Assembly (NCBI RefSeq): GCF_029625905.1
Contig: NZ_JARTLM010000006.1
Coordinates: 62,001 to 126,000, forward strand
Length of the DNA stretch: 64,000 nucleotides
Reading direction: 5' to 3'
DNA from: Hydrogenovibrio sp. 3SP14C1
Lineage (GTDB): Bacteria; Pseudomonadota; Gammaproteobacteria; Thiomicrospirales; Thiomicrospiraceae
Within the stretch, counting starts at the first letter, position 1, and every line of letters begins with the position of its first letter. A model generated the notes under the pieces. It made no database searches, was not told the DNA's origin, and was given only the letters and a program-made list of their open reading frames with translations. Both the position numbers and the translations under genes were made by a program. Below are positions 17,927 to 26,292 of the stretch, one piece after another.

Positions 17927-18874
17927 TTAGTTCTGGAAACGTTCCATAAAGTTCGGTTCGTCGGAATACCCGCCCGGCACGTTTTTGGTGACAATCGCCA
18001 CGGCATCGTGCGGGTGTAAGCTTTCCAAATGGTTGACACGCACCCAGTAGTCTTTGTATTCCGGGCAGCTTTCCAATTTGGCTTGTAAGCGGCGTGCGGC
18101 GTCTTCACAGAACATCAGGTTAGTGGCGTTCAAGCGGGCAAATTCTTGCTCGTCTTCTCGTTTCACCGTCGATTGCACCGGTGTCTTAACCGCATCCTCA
18201 ATCTGGTTGATGACATTGGATAAATTCAGCGGATGCTCGGCATTCACTTTCAATTTCACCTGTGCATAAGAACGCTGGCTGTGCGGCGTGGCACAAATGC
18301 CTTCCGGCGTGCCGAGCCATTCCAATACTTGGTTGTAATCCAACGCCTGACCATTGAACTGTTGTTCAAAGGCTTCTTGAATCAGTTGGCGCGAGAGCGC
18401 AGCTGAACAAGGGCAAGTGGAGGAATACGGCACGCTGATGCTGATTTCACACTCGAATTGACCGTTTCGCATTTCCCCTCTTAGGGTACAAGGGTAATGT
18501 TTCCAACCGGAGTTATCCGATTTGAGCGAGCGACGTCTTTCATAGTAATCAAAACGAAACTCCACAAAGGCATTCTGGCTGAGGCCTTGGTGTGATTCGA
18601 TGAACGCGGTTAATAGGGTTTGAATGCTGGCCGGGTTAAGAGGCGCATTCGATCCCATTTCATCGAGTATCAAGTACAGACGAGACATGTGGATGCCTTT
18701 GCTTAAAGGGTCATCGAGACTGACGTAAGCTTGAACTTGTGATGAAAGGGTTAAGGTTTGCGAATCTTGTTCGATTTTGATTGGCAGTTCTATGCCACTC
18801 ATTCCGACCCAGTTCAGTTTGCCTTGTGGGTCTTGGTGGGGCTGGCAAGCGATATCGGGCATGTGCTTTGTCAT
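17927..18874 (-). CDS. folE2: GTP cyclohydrolase IB (FolE2)
   Basis: 315 residues. It converts GTP to 7,8-dihydroneopterin triphosphate, the first step of folate synthesis, using a metal-promiscuous enzyme that replaces zinc-dependent FolE. Family landmarks: VGMSGIELPI, MSRLYL, FRFDYYERRRSLKSDNSGWKHYPC, VPYSSTCPCSAALSR with the metal-binding Cys region, and the C-terminal NHLESLHPHDA. A COG0523/CobW GTPase gene lies just upstream on the same strand (ends at 19051), a pairing often seen in zinc-limitation responses. A distinct promoter region of about 175 bp separates them. Confidence 0.95.
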   Translation of the reverse strand: MTKHMPDIACQPHQDPQGKLNWVGMSGIELPIKIEQDSQTLTLSSQVQAYVSLDDPLSKGIHMSRLYLILDEMGSNAPLNPASIQTLLTAFIESHQGLSQNAFVEFRFDYYERRRSLKSDNSGWKHYPCTLRGEMRNGQFECEISISVPYSSTCPCSAALSRQLIQEAFEQQFNGQALDYNQVLEWLGTPEGICATPHSQRSYAQVKLKVNAEHPLNLSNVINQIEDAVKTPVQSTVKREDEQEFARLNATNLMFCEDAARRLQAKLESCPEYKDYWVRVNHLESLHPHDAVAIVTKNVPGGYSDEPNFMERFQN

Positions 18875-19050
18875 GCAATTTCCTTCGGCTTTTTGAGTGC
18901 TTTGGTTTAAAGGGTTTTAAAGCAAAGTCGTGCTCATATTGTAAAAAAGAAGAAAATTATACCATATGTTGTGATTATCTGAGTCAACGACTCAAGTTTA
19001 TTTATCATTGAGCGTGGTTACTATTCTGCTTTGTAAGCAAAAGTTCGGGG

Positions 19051-20061
19051 TTATGGGTCGCGAACCAGCAGTGCTTTCTGTAACTCCGTTTCGATGGCTG
19101 TCAGTTGGTCGGTGATGTCGGTTTGGTAGATGAGTTCTAAACGGCTGTCTTGACGCCAAGCGATGTCTTCCAGTGTCATTTGGTCATCGATTTGATTGAA
19201 CAGTTGCCATTCATTGCCAGTTCTTAAAATACCTTTGCCACGGATCAAATTGGATTGTTGGGCGATGAATGCTTTGAATTGGGTGCGGTTGAATTGCACT
19301 TGTGGAGTGAACTGCCAACCAATCGTGCTGGTGCTTCCCGTTTGCACTTGTATTTTCAAGCAATGTGGTAAAGTGGATGGATATTCAATTGGCGTATGCT
19401 GAGTTTGTTCGGCATGTTCGGCCAACCCTTCCAATAAAGTAAATGGCACTTGGGTTTGTTTAAAATCGACCAGGCCTGGCTGTTTTTCGGCAAAGTCGCC
19501 GAATTGTGTGAGCAGGATGTTTTCTTTTGGAGGATAAACGCTCTGCAACAGGGTTTGGGCTTGTTGAAGTTCTTCTGGCGAAGCGGTATCTATCTTGTTG
19601 AGCAAAAGAGTGTCGGCCAAGTGAACTAAGTCTCGCATCACGGCGGATTTTTGCCAGCGCTCCGGTGTCAGTTGTGCGGGGGTGATCAGGCAGATAATGC
19701 CAGCAAGGTAAATTTGCGGCTGAAAGGCTCTGAGAGTATCAATGATTTTAGCGGGGTGGCCCAATCCTGTTGGCTCAATGAGAATGCGATCCAGCGGATG
19801 TTTTAGCAAAGACTGTAATGCCTGTTGATAGCCCATTTGAGCACTGCAGCAAATACAGCCGCCGGAAACGGCTTCAATAATGTCGCTGTCGAGATTGAGG
19901 GTGGCGGCATCAATGCCGATTTCACCAAATTCATTGATGAGCAGTCCCCAGGTTTCTTGCGCGGGTTTGTGCTCAAGTAGATGGTGAATGGCGGTGGTTT
20001 TGCCACTGCCAAGCAGACCCGTCACCAAGGTGACAGGGATCGATTTAGAGGTCTTTTCCAT
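19051..20061 (-). CDS. CobW/COG0523-family G3E GTPase (metal chaperone)
   Basis: 336 residues. N-terminal G3E GTPase domain: Walker A GLLGSGKTT (about 15-23), the metal-binding CxCC inside GGCICC, IEPTGLGHP, LLNKIDTA. A C-terminal CobW_C-like domain lacks a His-rich stretch. The family delivers metals, often zinc under scarcity, to target proteins. Proximity to folE2 supports a zinc role (inference). Its start overlaps the 3' end of mqo by 17 bases (20045-20061), so it is translationally coupled to mqo. One CCAGGCCTGG copy lies inside, coding for QPGLV. Confidence 0.9.
   Translation of the reverse strand: MEKTSKSIPVTLVTGLLGSGKTTAIHHLLEHKPAQETWGLLINEFGEIGIDAATLNLDSDIIEAVSGGCICCSAQMGYQQALQSLLKHPLDRILIEPTGLGHPAKIIDTLRAFQPQIYLAGIICLITPAQLTPERWQKSAVMRDLVHLADTLLLNKIDTASPEELQQAQTLLQSVYPPKENILLTQFGDFAEKQPGLVDFKQTQVPFTLLEGLAEHAEQTQHTPIEYPSTLPHCLKIQVQTGSTSTIGWQFTPQVQFNRTQFKAFIAQQSNLIRGKGILRTGNEWQLFNQIDDQMTLEDIAWRQDSRLELIYQTDITDQLTAIETELQKALLVRDP
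19470..19479. repeat. CCAGGCCTGG palindrome, copy 5 (inside CobW-type gene)
   Basis: Exact copy in coding sequence, read as part of Gln-Pro-Gly-Leu-Val on the minus strand. It keeps the A/T flanks (taaaatcga left, ctgttttt right) seen around intergenic copies. Confidence 0.9.
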
Positions 20062-21385
20062 CCAACAAGTCGTTGATGAGCTCGTCTTTTTTCAGGTTTC
20101 TGCCGAGACGTTCGCAAATGATTTGCGCATCCCGATACGCATTCCCTAAGCAAGTGGTGGCACCTGGTGACGGGGTCATGTTGAAAATGACATTGCCGGT
20201 TTCTGGAACGATGCTGGCTTCCCCCAGTTTTAACTGTTTGGTGGTTTTGTCGATAACCTGTGGGCGTACACCACCAAAGCCTTCGGCATAAGTCAGATCG
20301 TCGGTTGTAAGGTTCGGCAGAATCTTACGCGCATCTTTGACGAATAGTTTTTTGTTTAACCATGGAATTTCAAATAAGAAATTACGGAAAATATAGTTTC
20401 GGATGGTGCTGTCTTTTAATAGATCCCAGAAAACGCGTAACACTTTGGTGTCCAGCTTAAGCGTTTTCCAGAAATCCCAGTAAGTGCCGCCTGTGTAGCG
20501 TTCCAGTTTTGGTAACGCCAGTGCGGTTGGCCCTAGGCGGGTCTTGCCTGGTTCGGTCAAGTCAGGGTCACCATGCAGCGCAGCAAAAGGCAGTTTGTCG
20601 TTTTGCATGGTATACACTTTTCCGTTCAGCATATTGGGTGCAAAATAGAAGCTGCCGGCCATCGGTAAAGTGGATAAGTCCATGCCGTGTCCCATTTGGT
20701 TGGCCAGCAATAAACTGTGTGCACCGGCTGAGACGACCACAAAATTTGCCATGAAGGTACCGTGCGCGGTTTTTAATTCGTAATGGTCTTCAAAGTCTTT
20801 GATATCGTCGACTTTCGAACTTAAGAATACCTGAATGTCTTTTCCGGTTTTGCGCGCGCTTTCAATAAAAGATTTAGAAAGGATGCCGTAATTCACTGCG
20901 GAATATTCATCGGTGCAGCCGCTGGCAAGAATCTTTTCCGGACGCGGTTTGCCATCGATTAAGGCGACATTCGGTTCGACTTCGGCAATTTTTTCAGCAT
21001 CCCACAGTTCCATGTAAGGAAAGCCATCTTTAAATTCTTCATGACGTTTTTCCAGACGGTCGCATTCTTCTTCACCCACCGCAAGAATCATTTTCGGGTA
21101 TTTAAATAGGAAGTCGTTTTTATCCACCTGTTCAGCGTACTTCACCAGCATATTGGCGGTACGCTTGACTGAAATCGCTTTTTCCAACGTGTAGTTGGTT
21201 TCGATGTCGCCACAATGTAACGTTTGGCTGTTGCTGCGCGCATTGGAATTCAATGGTGCCAGAGAGCCGTACTTTTCCAGAATGGCGATGGATTTGATGT
21301 CGGTGTATTTGGCTAGAGTATAAGCCAATGCGGTTCCAGTGATGCCACCGCCAACAATTACCACATCAAACATACGATTTTGCAT
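20045..21385 (-). CDS. mqo: Malate:quinone oxidoreductase-like FAD enzyme
   Basis: 446 residues with an N-terminal Rossmann FAD-binding motif (VVIVGGGITGTALAYTLA), LEKYGSLAPLNSNARSNSQTLHCGDIETNY and the C-terminal PSPGATTCLGNAYRDA. This fits the short MQO form also found in epsilonproteobacteria: membrane-associated oxidation of malate to oxaloacetate with electrons to quinone, bypassing NAD-linked malate dehydrogenase. An alternative would be a related 2-hydroxyacid:quinone oxidoreductase such as L-2-hydroxyglutarate oxidase, but the LNSNARSNSQTLH spelling favours MQO. It is first in a unit with the CobW-type GTPase. Confidence 0.82.
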   Translation of the reverse strand: MQNRMFDVVIVGGGITGTALAYTLAKYTDIKSIAILEKYGSLAPLNSNARSNSQTLHCGDIETNYTLEKAISVKRTANMLVKYAEQVDKNDFLFKYPKMILAVGEEECDRLEKRHEEFKDGFPYMELWDAEKIAEVEPNVALIDGKPRPEKILASGCTDEYSAVNYGILSKSFIESARKTGKDIQVFLSSKVDDIKDFEDHYELKTAHGTFMANFVVVSAGAHSLLLANQMGHGMDLSTLPMAGSFYFAPNMLNGKVYTMQNDKLPFAALHGDPDLTEPGKTRLGPTALALPKLERYTGGTYWDFWKTLKLDTKVLRVFWDLLKDSTIRNYIFRNFLFEIPWLNKKLFVKDARKILPNLTTDDLTYAEGFGGVRPQVIDKTTKQLKLGEASIVPETGNVIFNMTPSPGATTCLGNAYRDAQIICERLGRNLKKDELINDLLDGKDL

Positions 21386-21497
21386 AGTATTTCAGTCCAT
21401 TAGAATTTTTTAGCAAGCTGGCTATTATATAAAATTCTTTAGGGTTTGCATAATTAGAATTGCGGTAAGCTATTGTTATTCGGTTAGTCGATGGCTT

Positions 21498-21872
21498 TTA
21501 GGAAGTCAGTTGACAGCTTCTTGGATTGTTTTCATATTGTTTTAACGCGGCTAAATCTGTCTGACACTCCAAGGTTGCATTCAGCAAAGTTTGAAATTGT
21601 GGAAGGTTGAGTATGGAAAGAGCCGATTGTTCGATTTGATAATGCATCCAAGTTCCTTCGCGCCAAGAATTGACCAGGCCTGCATTTTTCAGATAGTTGA
21701 GGTGGCGTGAAATGGTGCTTTGGCCTTGTTCTAACACGGTGACGAGGTCGCAGACACATAAGGTCTCTCGTTGAAGTAATAAAGATAGGATGCGCAGTCT
21801 GAGCGGTTCAGAAAGTGCTTTAAAAAGGCGGGCAGTGTTGTCTAAGGTCACGGTTTTATTTTCAGTTATCAT
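21498..21872 (-). CDS. arsR: ArsR-family arsenic-responsive repressor
   Basis: 124 residues. A winged HTH (DLVTVLEQGQSTISRHLNYLKNAGLV) is preceded by LCVCDLV, the E. coli ArsR-type As(III)-binding motif in which two cysteines flank a valine at the start of the DNA-binding helix. It is divergent from the ars operon beginning at 22054, and the candidate operator lies in between at 21979-22002. A 9/10 copy of the CCAGGCCTGG repeat lies in its coding sequence (21674-21683). Confidence 0.93.
   Translation of the reverse strand: MITENKTVTLDNTARLFKALSEPLRLRILSLLLQRETLCVCDLVTVLEQGQSTISRHLNYLKNAGLVNSWREGTWMHYQIEQSALSILNLPQFQTLLNATLECQTDLAALKQYENNPRSCQLTS
21674..21683. repeat. Near-match CCAGGCCTGC (9/10) inside arsR
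   Basis: One mismatch from the palindrome. Read on the coding strand it is GCAGGCCTGG with an A-run before it, coding Ala-Gly-Leu-Val. Confidence 0.6.
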
Positions 21873-21978
21873 AATTAATTGTTTATATCATATCGTCAGT
21901 TTGGATGATTAGGCAACTTTGTTGATTTTTTATCGGCCATATCAAAAAAGTTTACTTTTGAGTGTCGACTGGCGTATT

Positions 21979-22002
21979 ATATATCTGTCTATGCGGATAT
22001 AT
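21979..22002. promoter_or_regulatory. Candidate ArsR operator/promoter of the ars operon
   Basis: ATATATCTG (21979-21987) and CGGATATAT (21994-22002) are inverted with one mismatch around six bases. A TTGAGT -35-like element at 21958 and TATATC at 21980 would place the operator over the -10 region. The downstream gene has an AGGAGG ribosome site at about 22040. Confidence 0.5.
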
Positions 22003-22053
22003 GAATTTAATTAAATGGATCCATTAAAGTCCTAAGTTAGGAGGCTTGTTAAA

Positions 22054-22983
22054 ATGAATAAAATTATAAGATGGTTTGGGGTGTTGTTCGCATTCGGGAT
22101 GATGTCATCGGCTTGGTCGGCTGAGGTTGAGTTTCGTCAAGTGACGCCAGGCGTTTATGCTTTTGTTGGCCCTTTGACAGATCGTACGCCTGAAAACTTA
22201 GGGTTGAATAATAATATCGGTTTGATCGATACGTCGGAAGGATGGGTCTTTGTGGATTCCGGTGCCGGTGATCTGGCCGCAAAAGCATTGGAAAAAGCCG
22301 CTCAGAAAATTAAAGCGCAACCGGTTGTGGCGGTGGTTAATTTAGGCAGTCAGGATCATCGCTGGTTAGGGAATGATTATTTTGCTCGACAGGGCGCTAA
22401 GATATACGCTTACCAAGGCACGGTGAACACGCAAAAAAAGATGTTTGCTCAGCTGCAAGATTCGGTTGTGAAAAAAGTGCCGGCTTTGAAAGGTATGAAA
22501 ATGAAAACGGCAGATAAGGTGTTTGAATCGACTCAAAACCAATTTTCAATTGGTGGGGTTTCGATGCAGCTTAATTTCTATGGCGACGCCCATTTTTCGG
22601 GCGATGCGGTGCTGTGGTTACCGGAACAAAAAGTTTTATTTACCGGCGATGTGGTGTATGTCGATCGAATGCTAGGCATTCATCCCTGGTCGAACGTAGT
22701 GTCTTGGAATAAAGCTTATCAAGCCATGCGTGCTTTACCGGCAGAATTCGTTGTGCCGGGACATGGTCGAGTGACAAACTGGCAGAAAGCGGATGCGGAA
22801 ACCGGCGATTATTTGGCAAAGTTGGTTCAGACCATGACGGAAGAAGCTGAGAACTTCTCAGGTGTGGGCGTTGCCGTATCTAACAATAAGAACTGGCCAG
22901 CGTTTAAACACTTAAAACATTACGATTCATGGCATAAAAGAAATTTGAATCGCGCATATTTACAGATAGAAGCGTCGCTTTAA
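22054..22983 (+). CDS. Exported MBL-fold protein with degenerate metal motif, first gene of ars operon
   Basis: 309 residues with a signal peptide (cleavage about residue 23, AWSA). The MBL fold shows in LGLNNNIGLIDTSEGWVFVDSG, FYGDAHFSGDAVLWLP, VLFTGDVVYVDR and VVPGHGRVT. The HxHxDH zinc motif reads LGSQDH (residues 97-102), keeping Asp and the last His but losing the first two His. It shares GLNNNI and overall layout with the protein at 12408. It is followed by the permease gene after 23 bp, so it is part of the arsenic unit, although no role in arsenic resistance is known to me. Confidence 0.8.
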   Translation: MNKIIRWFGVLFAFGMMSSAWSAEVEFRQVTPGVYAFVGPLTDRTPENLGLNNNIGLIDTSEGWVFVDSGAGDLAAKALEKAAQKIKAQPVVAVVNLGSQDHRWLGNDYFARQGAKIYAYQGTVNTQKKMFAQLQDSVVKKVPALKGMKMKTADKVFESTQNQFSIGGVSMQLNFYGDAHFSGDAVLWLPEQKVLFTGDVVYVDRMLGIHPWSNVVSWNKAYQAMRALPAEFVVPGHGRVTNWQKADAETGDYLAKLVQTMTEEAENFSGVGVAVSNNKNWPAFKHLKHYDSWHKRNLNRAYLQIEASL

Positions 22984-23006
22984 ATCCTTAAATAGAAGGG
23001 AATTTC

Positions 23007-23969
23007 ATGTTTGAGTTATTGGGAAACCAAATCGCCTATGATGTCCTAAAGCTAGATCCCGCAAGTGCCTTAGGCGCTTCGGTGCAGTTTTTTGTCATGG
23101 ATACAGTGAAAATATTCGTGATGCTGGTGGTGATTATCTACCTAATGGGGCTGCTACGGGCGTTTGTATCGACTGAGAAAGTTCGGACGATTATTGCCGG
23201 AAAACCCAAGTGGATGGGGCGTTCTTTAGCGATTTTATTAGGCGGGGTGACGCCCTTTTGTTCCTGTTCATCGGTGCCATTATTTATCGGGTTTGTGGAA
23301 GCGCGTATTCCCTTAGGAATCACGTTTGCATTTTTGATTGCCAGTCCGATGATTAATGAAGTGGCAGTGGTGCTTTTGATCGGTATTTTAGGATGGGAAG
23401 TCGCCTTGCTTTATGTGTTGGCTGGTGTCGTTGTGGCGTATGTCGGATCGATAATCATGGAAGCATTTAAGCTGGAGCGTTGGGTGGAAGCTTATGTTTG
23501 GGATATTAAAGTACGACAAGCGCAGGAACAGAAAGCGAACACAGGCGGTTTGAGCGAACGTCATAGCTTTGCTTGGAATGAAGTCAAAGTCATTGTGCAG
23601 CGTATTTGGTTGTGGGTGGTTATCGGTATCGGGCTAGGGGCGGCATTTCATGGATATGTGCCCCAGGCATGGATTGAATCGACCTTGGCCGATGCGCAAA
23701 ACTGGTGGAGTGTGCCAGCTGCGGTGTTAATTGGGGTGCCTTTATATTCTAACGCGACCGGGGTAATCCCGATTGTTGAAGCCATGCTTGGCAAAGGCGT
23801 GCCGATTGGTACGAGTTTGGCGTTGATGATGAGTGTTGCGGCGTTATCATTGCCGGAGTTATTGATTCTTCGCAAAGTCATCCGTTGGCCAGCATTGATG
23901 GTGTTTGTGGGGGTGCTGACGGTAGCGTTTATTGTCGTCGGTTATTTATTTAATTTTTTGTATCCCTAA
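23007..23969 (+). CDS. ArsP-like permease (DUF318/YraQ family)
   Basis: 320 residues with about eight to nine membrane helices. The signature TPFCSCSSVPLFIGFVEARIP, with paired cysteines at the end of a helix, and the repeat-like YSNATGVIPIVEAMLGKGVPIGT are characteristic of this permease family. ArsP members export trivalent organoarsenicals, and other members are assigned to divalent metal efflux. Its place between arsR and arsJ supports arsenic, but the substrate is inferred from context only. Confidence 0.85.
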   Translation: MFELLGNQIAYDVLKLDPASALGASVQFFVMDTVKIFVMLVVIIYLMGLLRAFVSTEKVRTIIAGKPKWMGRSLAILLGGVTPFCSCSSVPLFIGFVEARIPLGITFAFLIASPMINEVAVVLLIGILGWEVALLYVLAGVVVAYVGSIIMEAFKLERWVEAYVWDIKVRQAQEQKANTGGLSERHSFAWNEVKVIVQRIWLWVVIGIGLGAAFHGYVPQAWIESTLADAQNWWSVPAAVLIGVPLYSNATGVIPIVEAMLGKGVPIGTSLALMMSVAALSLPELLILRKVIRWPALMVFVGVLTVAFIVVGYLFNFLYP

Positions 23970-23977
23970 AGTTAGGA

Positions 23978-24463
23978 GTGATGATGTTTTTCACAGAGTT
24001 TCAACGAATTTTAAAAGAGCATTCATCAAAAAGACTGAAGTTTGTTTTGCCGGATGGTAACTCCGTGCCTGAGCATTTTCATATTACCGATGTAGGAAGC
24101 GTCTTTCGGCATTTTATTGATTGTGGAGGGCAGCTTCGAGAGGAGTCTTATGTTCAAATCCAATTATGGTTGGGGGCGGATAAAGAGCATCGGATAACGT
24201 CTGAGACAGCCACGAAAATTTTGCAGCAGAGTCAGCCTGTTTTAAACAAAATTCAGCAGTTGGAGAGCTGTGAGGTCATGATCGAGTATCAGACAATGTT
24301 AACGGCTCTTTATTCTATTCGTGAAATGAAGAACACAGAGGCCGAGATTATCTTCTTTTTGGAGGCAACCAAGACGCAGTGTTTGGCCGCGTTACGTCAT
24401 GAGCAAGAAAAGAAACAAGGTTATGAAAGCAGCTGTTGTTCTAAAGACAGTTGTTGCGGTTAA
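23978..24463 (+). CDS. DUF6428-like protein with CC-x-CC tail
   Basis: 161 residues. The N-terminal part (LKFVLPDGNSVPEHFHITDVG, HFIDCGG, VQIQLWLG) resembles a small conserved family (DUF6428, recalled from memory) often found near arsenic genes; its biochemical role is unknown. The C-terminus ends in SCCSKDSCCG, two vicinal cysteine pairs that could bind As(III) or another thiophilic metal(loid) (inference). It lies 8 bp after the permease gene. Confidence 0.65.
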   Translation: MMMFFTEFQRILKEHSSKRLKFVLPDGNSVPEHFHITDVGSVFRHFIDCGGQLREESYVQIQLWLGADKEHRITSETATKILQQSQPVLNKIQQLESCEVMIEYQTMLTALYSIREMKNTEAEIIFFLEATKTQCLAALRHEQEKKQGYESSCCSKDSCCG

Positions 24464-24499
24464 CGTTCAACGCGTTGTTTTAAGAAAATGAATTGATTA

Positions 24500-24525
24500 A
24501 AAATCAGCCAGGCCTGGCTGATTTT
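24500..24525. terminator. Hairpin on CCAGGCCTGG (copy 6) inside the ars operon
   Basis: AAAATCAG / CTGATTTT arms extend the core at 24508-24517 into a perfect 26-bp palindrome between two co-directional ars genes. The T-run is short, so it may act as an attenuator or partial terminator rather than a full stop. Confidence 0.6.
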
Positions 24526-24555
24526 AGACAGAATTAAAATAAAAGGAGAGACAAG

Positions 24556-25179
24556 ATGAAAGGGAATTTAATGGTGAGAATGATGACGTTCATGATCCTG
24601 TTATCAATCGGTTTAGCACATGGATTTGGTCAAGTGAATTTATGGGAAGTGAACTGGTTATGGTTGGCGATATTTGCGAGTGCAATGGGCTTGCAGGCGA
24701 CTTTTACCGGGTTTTGCCCTTCTAACTTAATCGGTAAGTTATCGAAAACGGGTGAATGTTGTCCTGAGGGGGCTTGCGGTACGACACCTAAAACTGAAAA
24801 AACCGATAGCGCGGCATCAAAGTCGAGCTGTTGTGGGTCGGATAATGACACTCAACAGAGTTCTAGTGCGTGCTGTGGTTCGGATGATGCTGAAAAATCC
24901 AGCTCTAAAGGATGTTGCGGTTCGCAAGAAGGGCCTATTATTAAGGTGTTGGGTACGGGCTGTGCCAGCTGCGAGAATACGGTGAAGTTGATTCAGTCGG
25001 TGGCCGATGAGAAAAAGATTGCCGTGCAGATTGTGAAAGTTGAAGACGTTAGCGAAATCGCTTCTTATGGTGTGATGAGTACCCCAGCCATCGTCATTAA
25101 TGAAGAAGTCATTCACAGTGGCAGTCTGCCAAGTAAGGATAAAGTGGCTGAATGGTTAGAGAGTTTGGCGTCGTCATAA
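24556..25179 (+). CDS. DUF2892-type membrane domain, Cys-pair repeats and thioredoxin-like domain fusion
   Basis: 207 residues in three parts. Residues 1-63 have two hydrophobic segments and FCPSNLIGK, like the membrane tail of YgaP (DUF2892). Residues 64-125 form a Ser-rich linker with Cys pairs at 68-69, 92-93, 106-107 and 120-121; the last three are in CCGS repeats. Residues 126-207 form a redox-active disulfide protein (thioredoxin-fold) with GCASC (C136-C139) and STPAIVINEEVIHSG. The 12 cysteines suggest membrane-tethered metal(loid) binding plus thiol redox chemistry (inference). It lies within the arsenic operon. Confidence 0.8.
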   Translation: MKGNLMVRMMTFMILLSIGLAHGFGQVNLWEVNWLWLAIFASAMGLQATFTGFCPSNLIGKLSKTGECCPEGACGTTPKTEKTDSAASKSSCCGSDNDTQQSSSACCGSDDAEKSSSKGCCGSQEGPIIKVLGTGCASCENTVKLIQSVADEKKIAVQIVKVEDVSEIASYGVMSTPAIVINEEVIHSGSLPSKDKVAEWLESLASS

Positions 25180-25262
25180 TTCATACAACTGCCATATACG
25201 GATGGTTTGTGGGCTATAAAATAAGAATTTAAAACAGATGAACACATAAAAGAGAGAACAAC

Positions 25263-26285
25263 ATGATTAAGATTGCCATCAATGGATTTGGTCGAATGGG
25301 GCGTTTGGCGTTAAGAGAAGCCTATGATTGGCCGGATGTTCAATTTGTGCATATTAATGAAACGGCGACGGATGTCGTGGGGTCGGCACATCTGTTGCAT
25401 TTCGATTCGGCACATGGCCGTTGGTGGCATGAAGCCGAAGCGGAAGATGGCAAAATTCACATTGAAGATCAGGTCATTTCCTATTCGTCCAATGAAGCGA
25501 TTGCCGATACGAATTGGGGGGCGCTGGAGGTGGATATCGTGATTGAAGCGACGGGAAAATTCCGAACGCAAGACAGTCTGCAGGCGTATCTGGATCAAGG
25601 TGTAAAACAGGTGATTGTGGCGGCACCGATGAAAGAAGACATCAAGAACATTGTGATGGGCATTAACGATAATGTGTTTGACGCAGGCCAAGACCCGATT
25701 ATCACGGCAGCGTCTTGTACCACCAACTGTATTGCGCCAGTGATTAAGGTCATGCACGAAAAAATCGGCATTCAACACGGCATGATTACCACCATGCATG
25801 ATCGTACCAATACCCAGAAAGTGGTGGATCATGGACATTCCGATTTACGTCGTGCACGGGCTTCATTCGAGTCGTTGATTCCGACGACGACCGGGTCGGC
25901 CAAAGCGATTGGCACTATTTTCCCTGAATTGAATGGGCGTTTAAATGGGTTGGCGGTGCGTGTGCCGTTGATGAATGCCTCTTTGACGGATTTGGTGCTG
26001 GAAATGAAACGCCCGACATCGGTGGAAGAAGTAAATCAGTTTTTAAAACAAGCCTCTGAAAATGAGCTGGAAGGTATTCTAGGGTATGAAGAGCGTCCTT
26101 TGGTGTCGGTCGATTATGAAGGCGAAACCTGCTCTTCGGTGATTGATGCGCCTTCAACCATGGTGGTGAATGGCACACAAGTGAAATTGCTAGCATGGTA
26201 TGACAATGAAATCGGTTACGTCACGCGAATGATGGAGTTGGCGGTTAAAGTGGCATTGTTAAACCGTCACGCAGACGCGGAATAA
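25263..26285 (+). CDS. ArsJ-associated glyceraldehyde-3-phosphate dehydrogenase
   Basis: 340 residues. NAD-binding [14 protein letters not shown], catalytic SCTTNC and the C-terminal WYDNEIGY identify GAPDH. The sequence is of the type fixed next to arsJ. Paired with ArsJ it makes 1-arseno-3-phosphoglycerate from arsenate and glyceraldehyde-3-phosphate. The unstable product is exported by ArsJ and decays to arsenate outside. The arsJ gene follows after 7 bp. Housekeeping Gap elsewhere cannot be excluded from sharing glycolytic work. Confidence 0.92.
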   Translation: MIKIAINGFGRMGRLALREAYDWPDVQFVHINETATDVVGSAHLLHFDSAHGRWWHEAEAEDGKIHIEDQVISYSSNEAIADTNWGALEVDIVIEATGKFRTQDSLQAYLDQGVKQVIVAAPMKEDIKNIVMGINDNVFDAGQDPIITAASCTTNCIAPVIKVMHEKIGIQHGMITTMHDRTNTQKVVDHGHSDLRRARASFESLIPTTTGSAKAIGTIFPELNGRLNGLAVRVPLMNASLTDLVLEMKRPTSVEEVNQFLKQASENELEGILGYEERPLVSVDYEGETCSSVIDAPSTMVVNGTQVKLLAWYDNEIGYVTRMMELAVKVALLNRHADAE

Positions 26286-26292
26286 ATTCAGC

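Noticed and set aside
18955..18985. Possible Zur box upstream of folE2
   Set aside because: AAATTATACCATATGTTGT has only weak dyad symmetry and does not match the gammaproteobacterial Zur consensus well.
21931..21956. Sigma-28-like element facing arsR (GCCGATAA on the minus strand)
   Set aside because: The -10 matches perfectly but the only -35-like TAAACTTT is two bases too close, and arsR has no link to motility.
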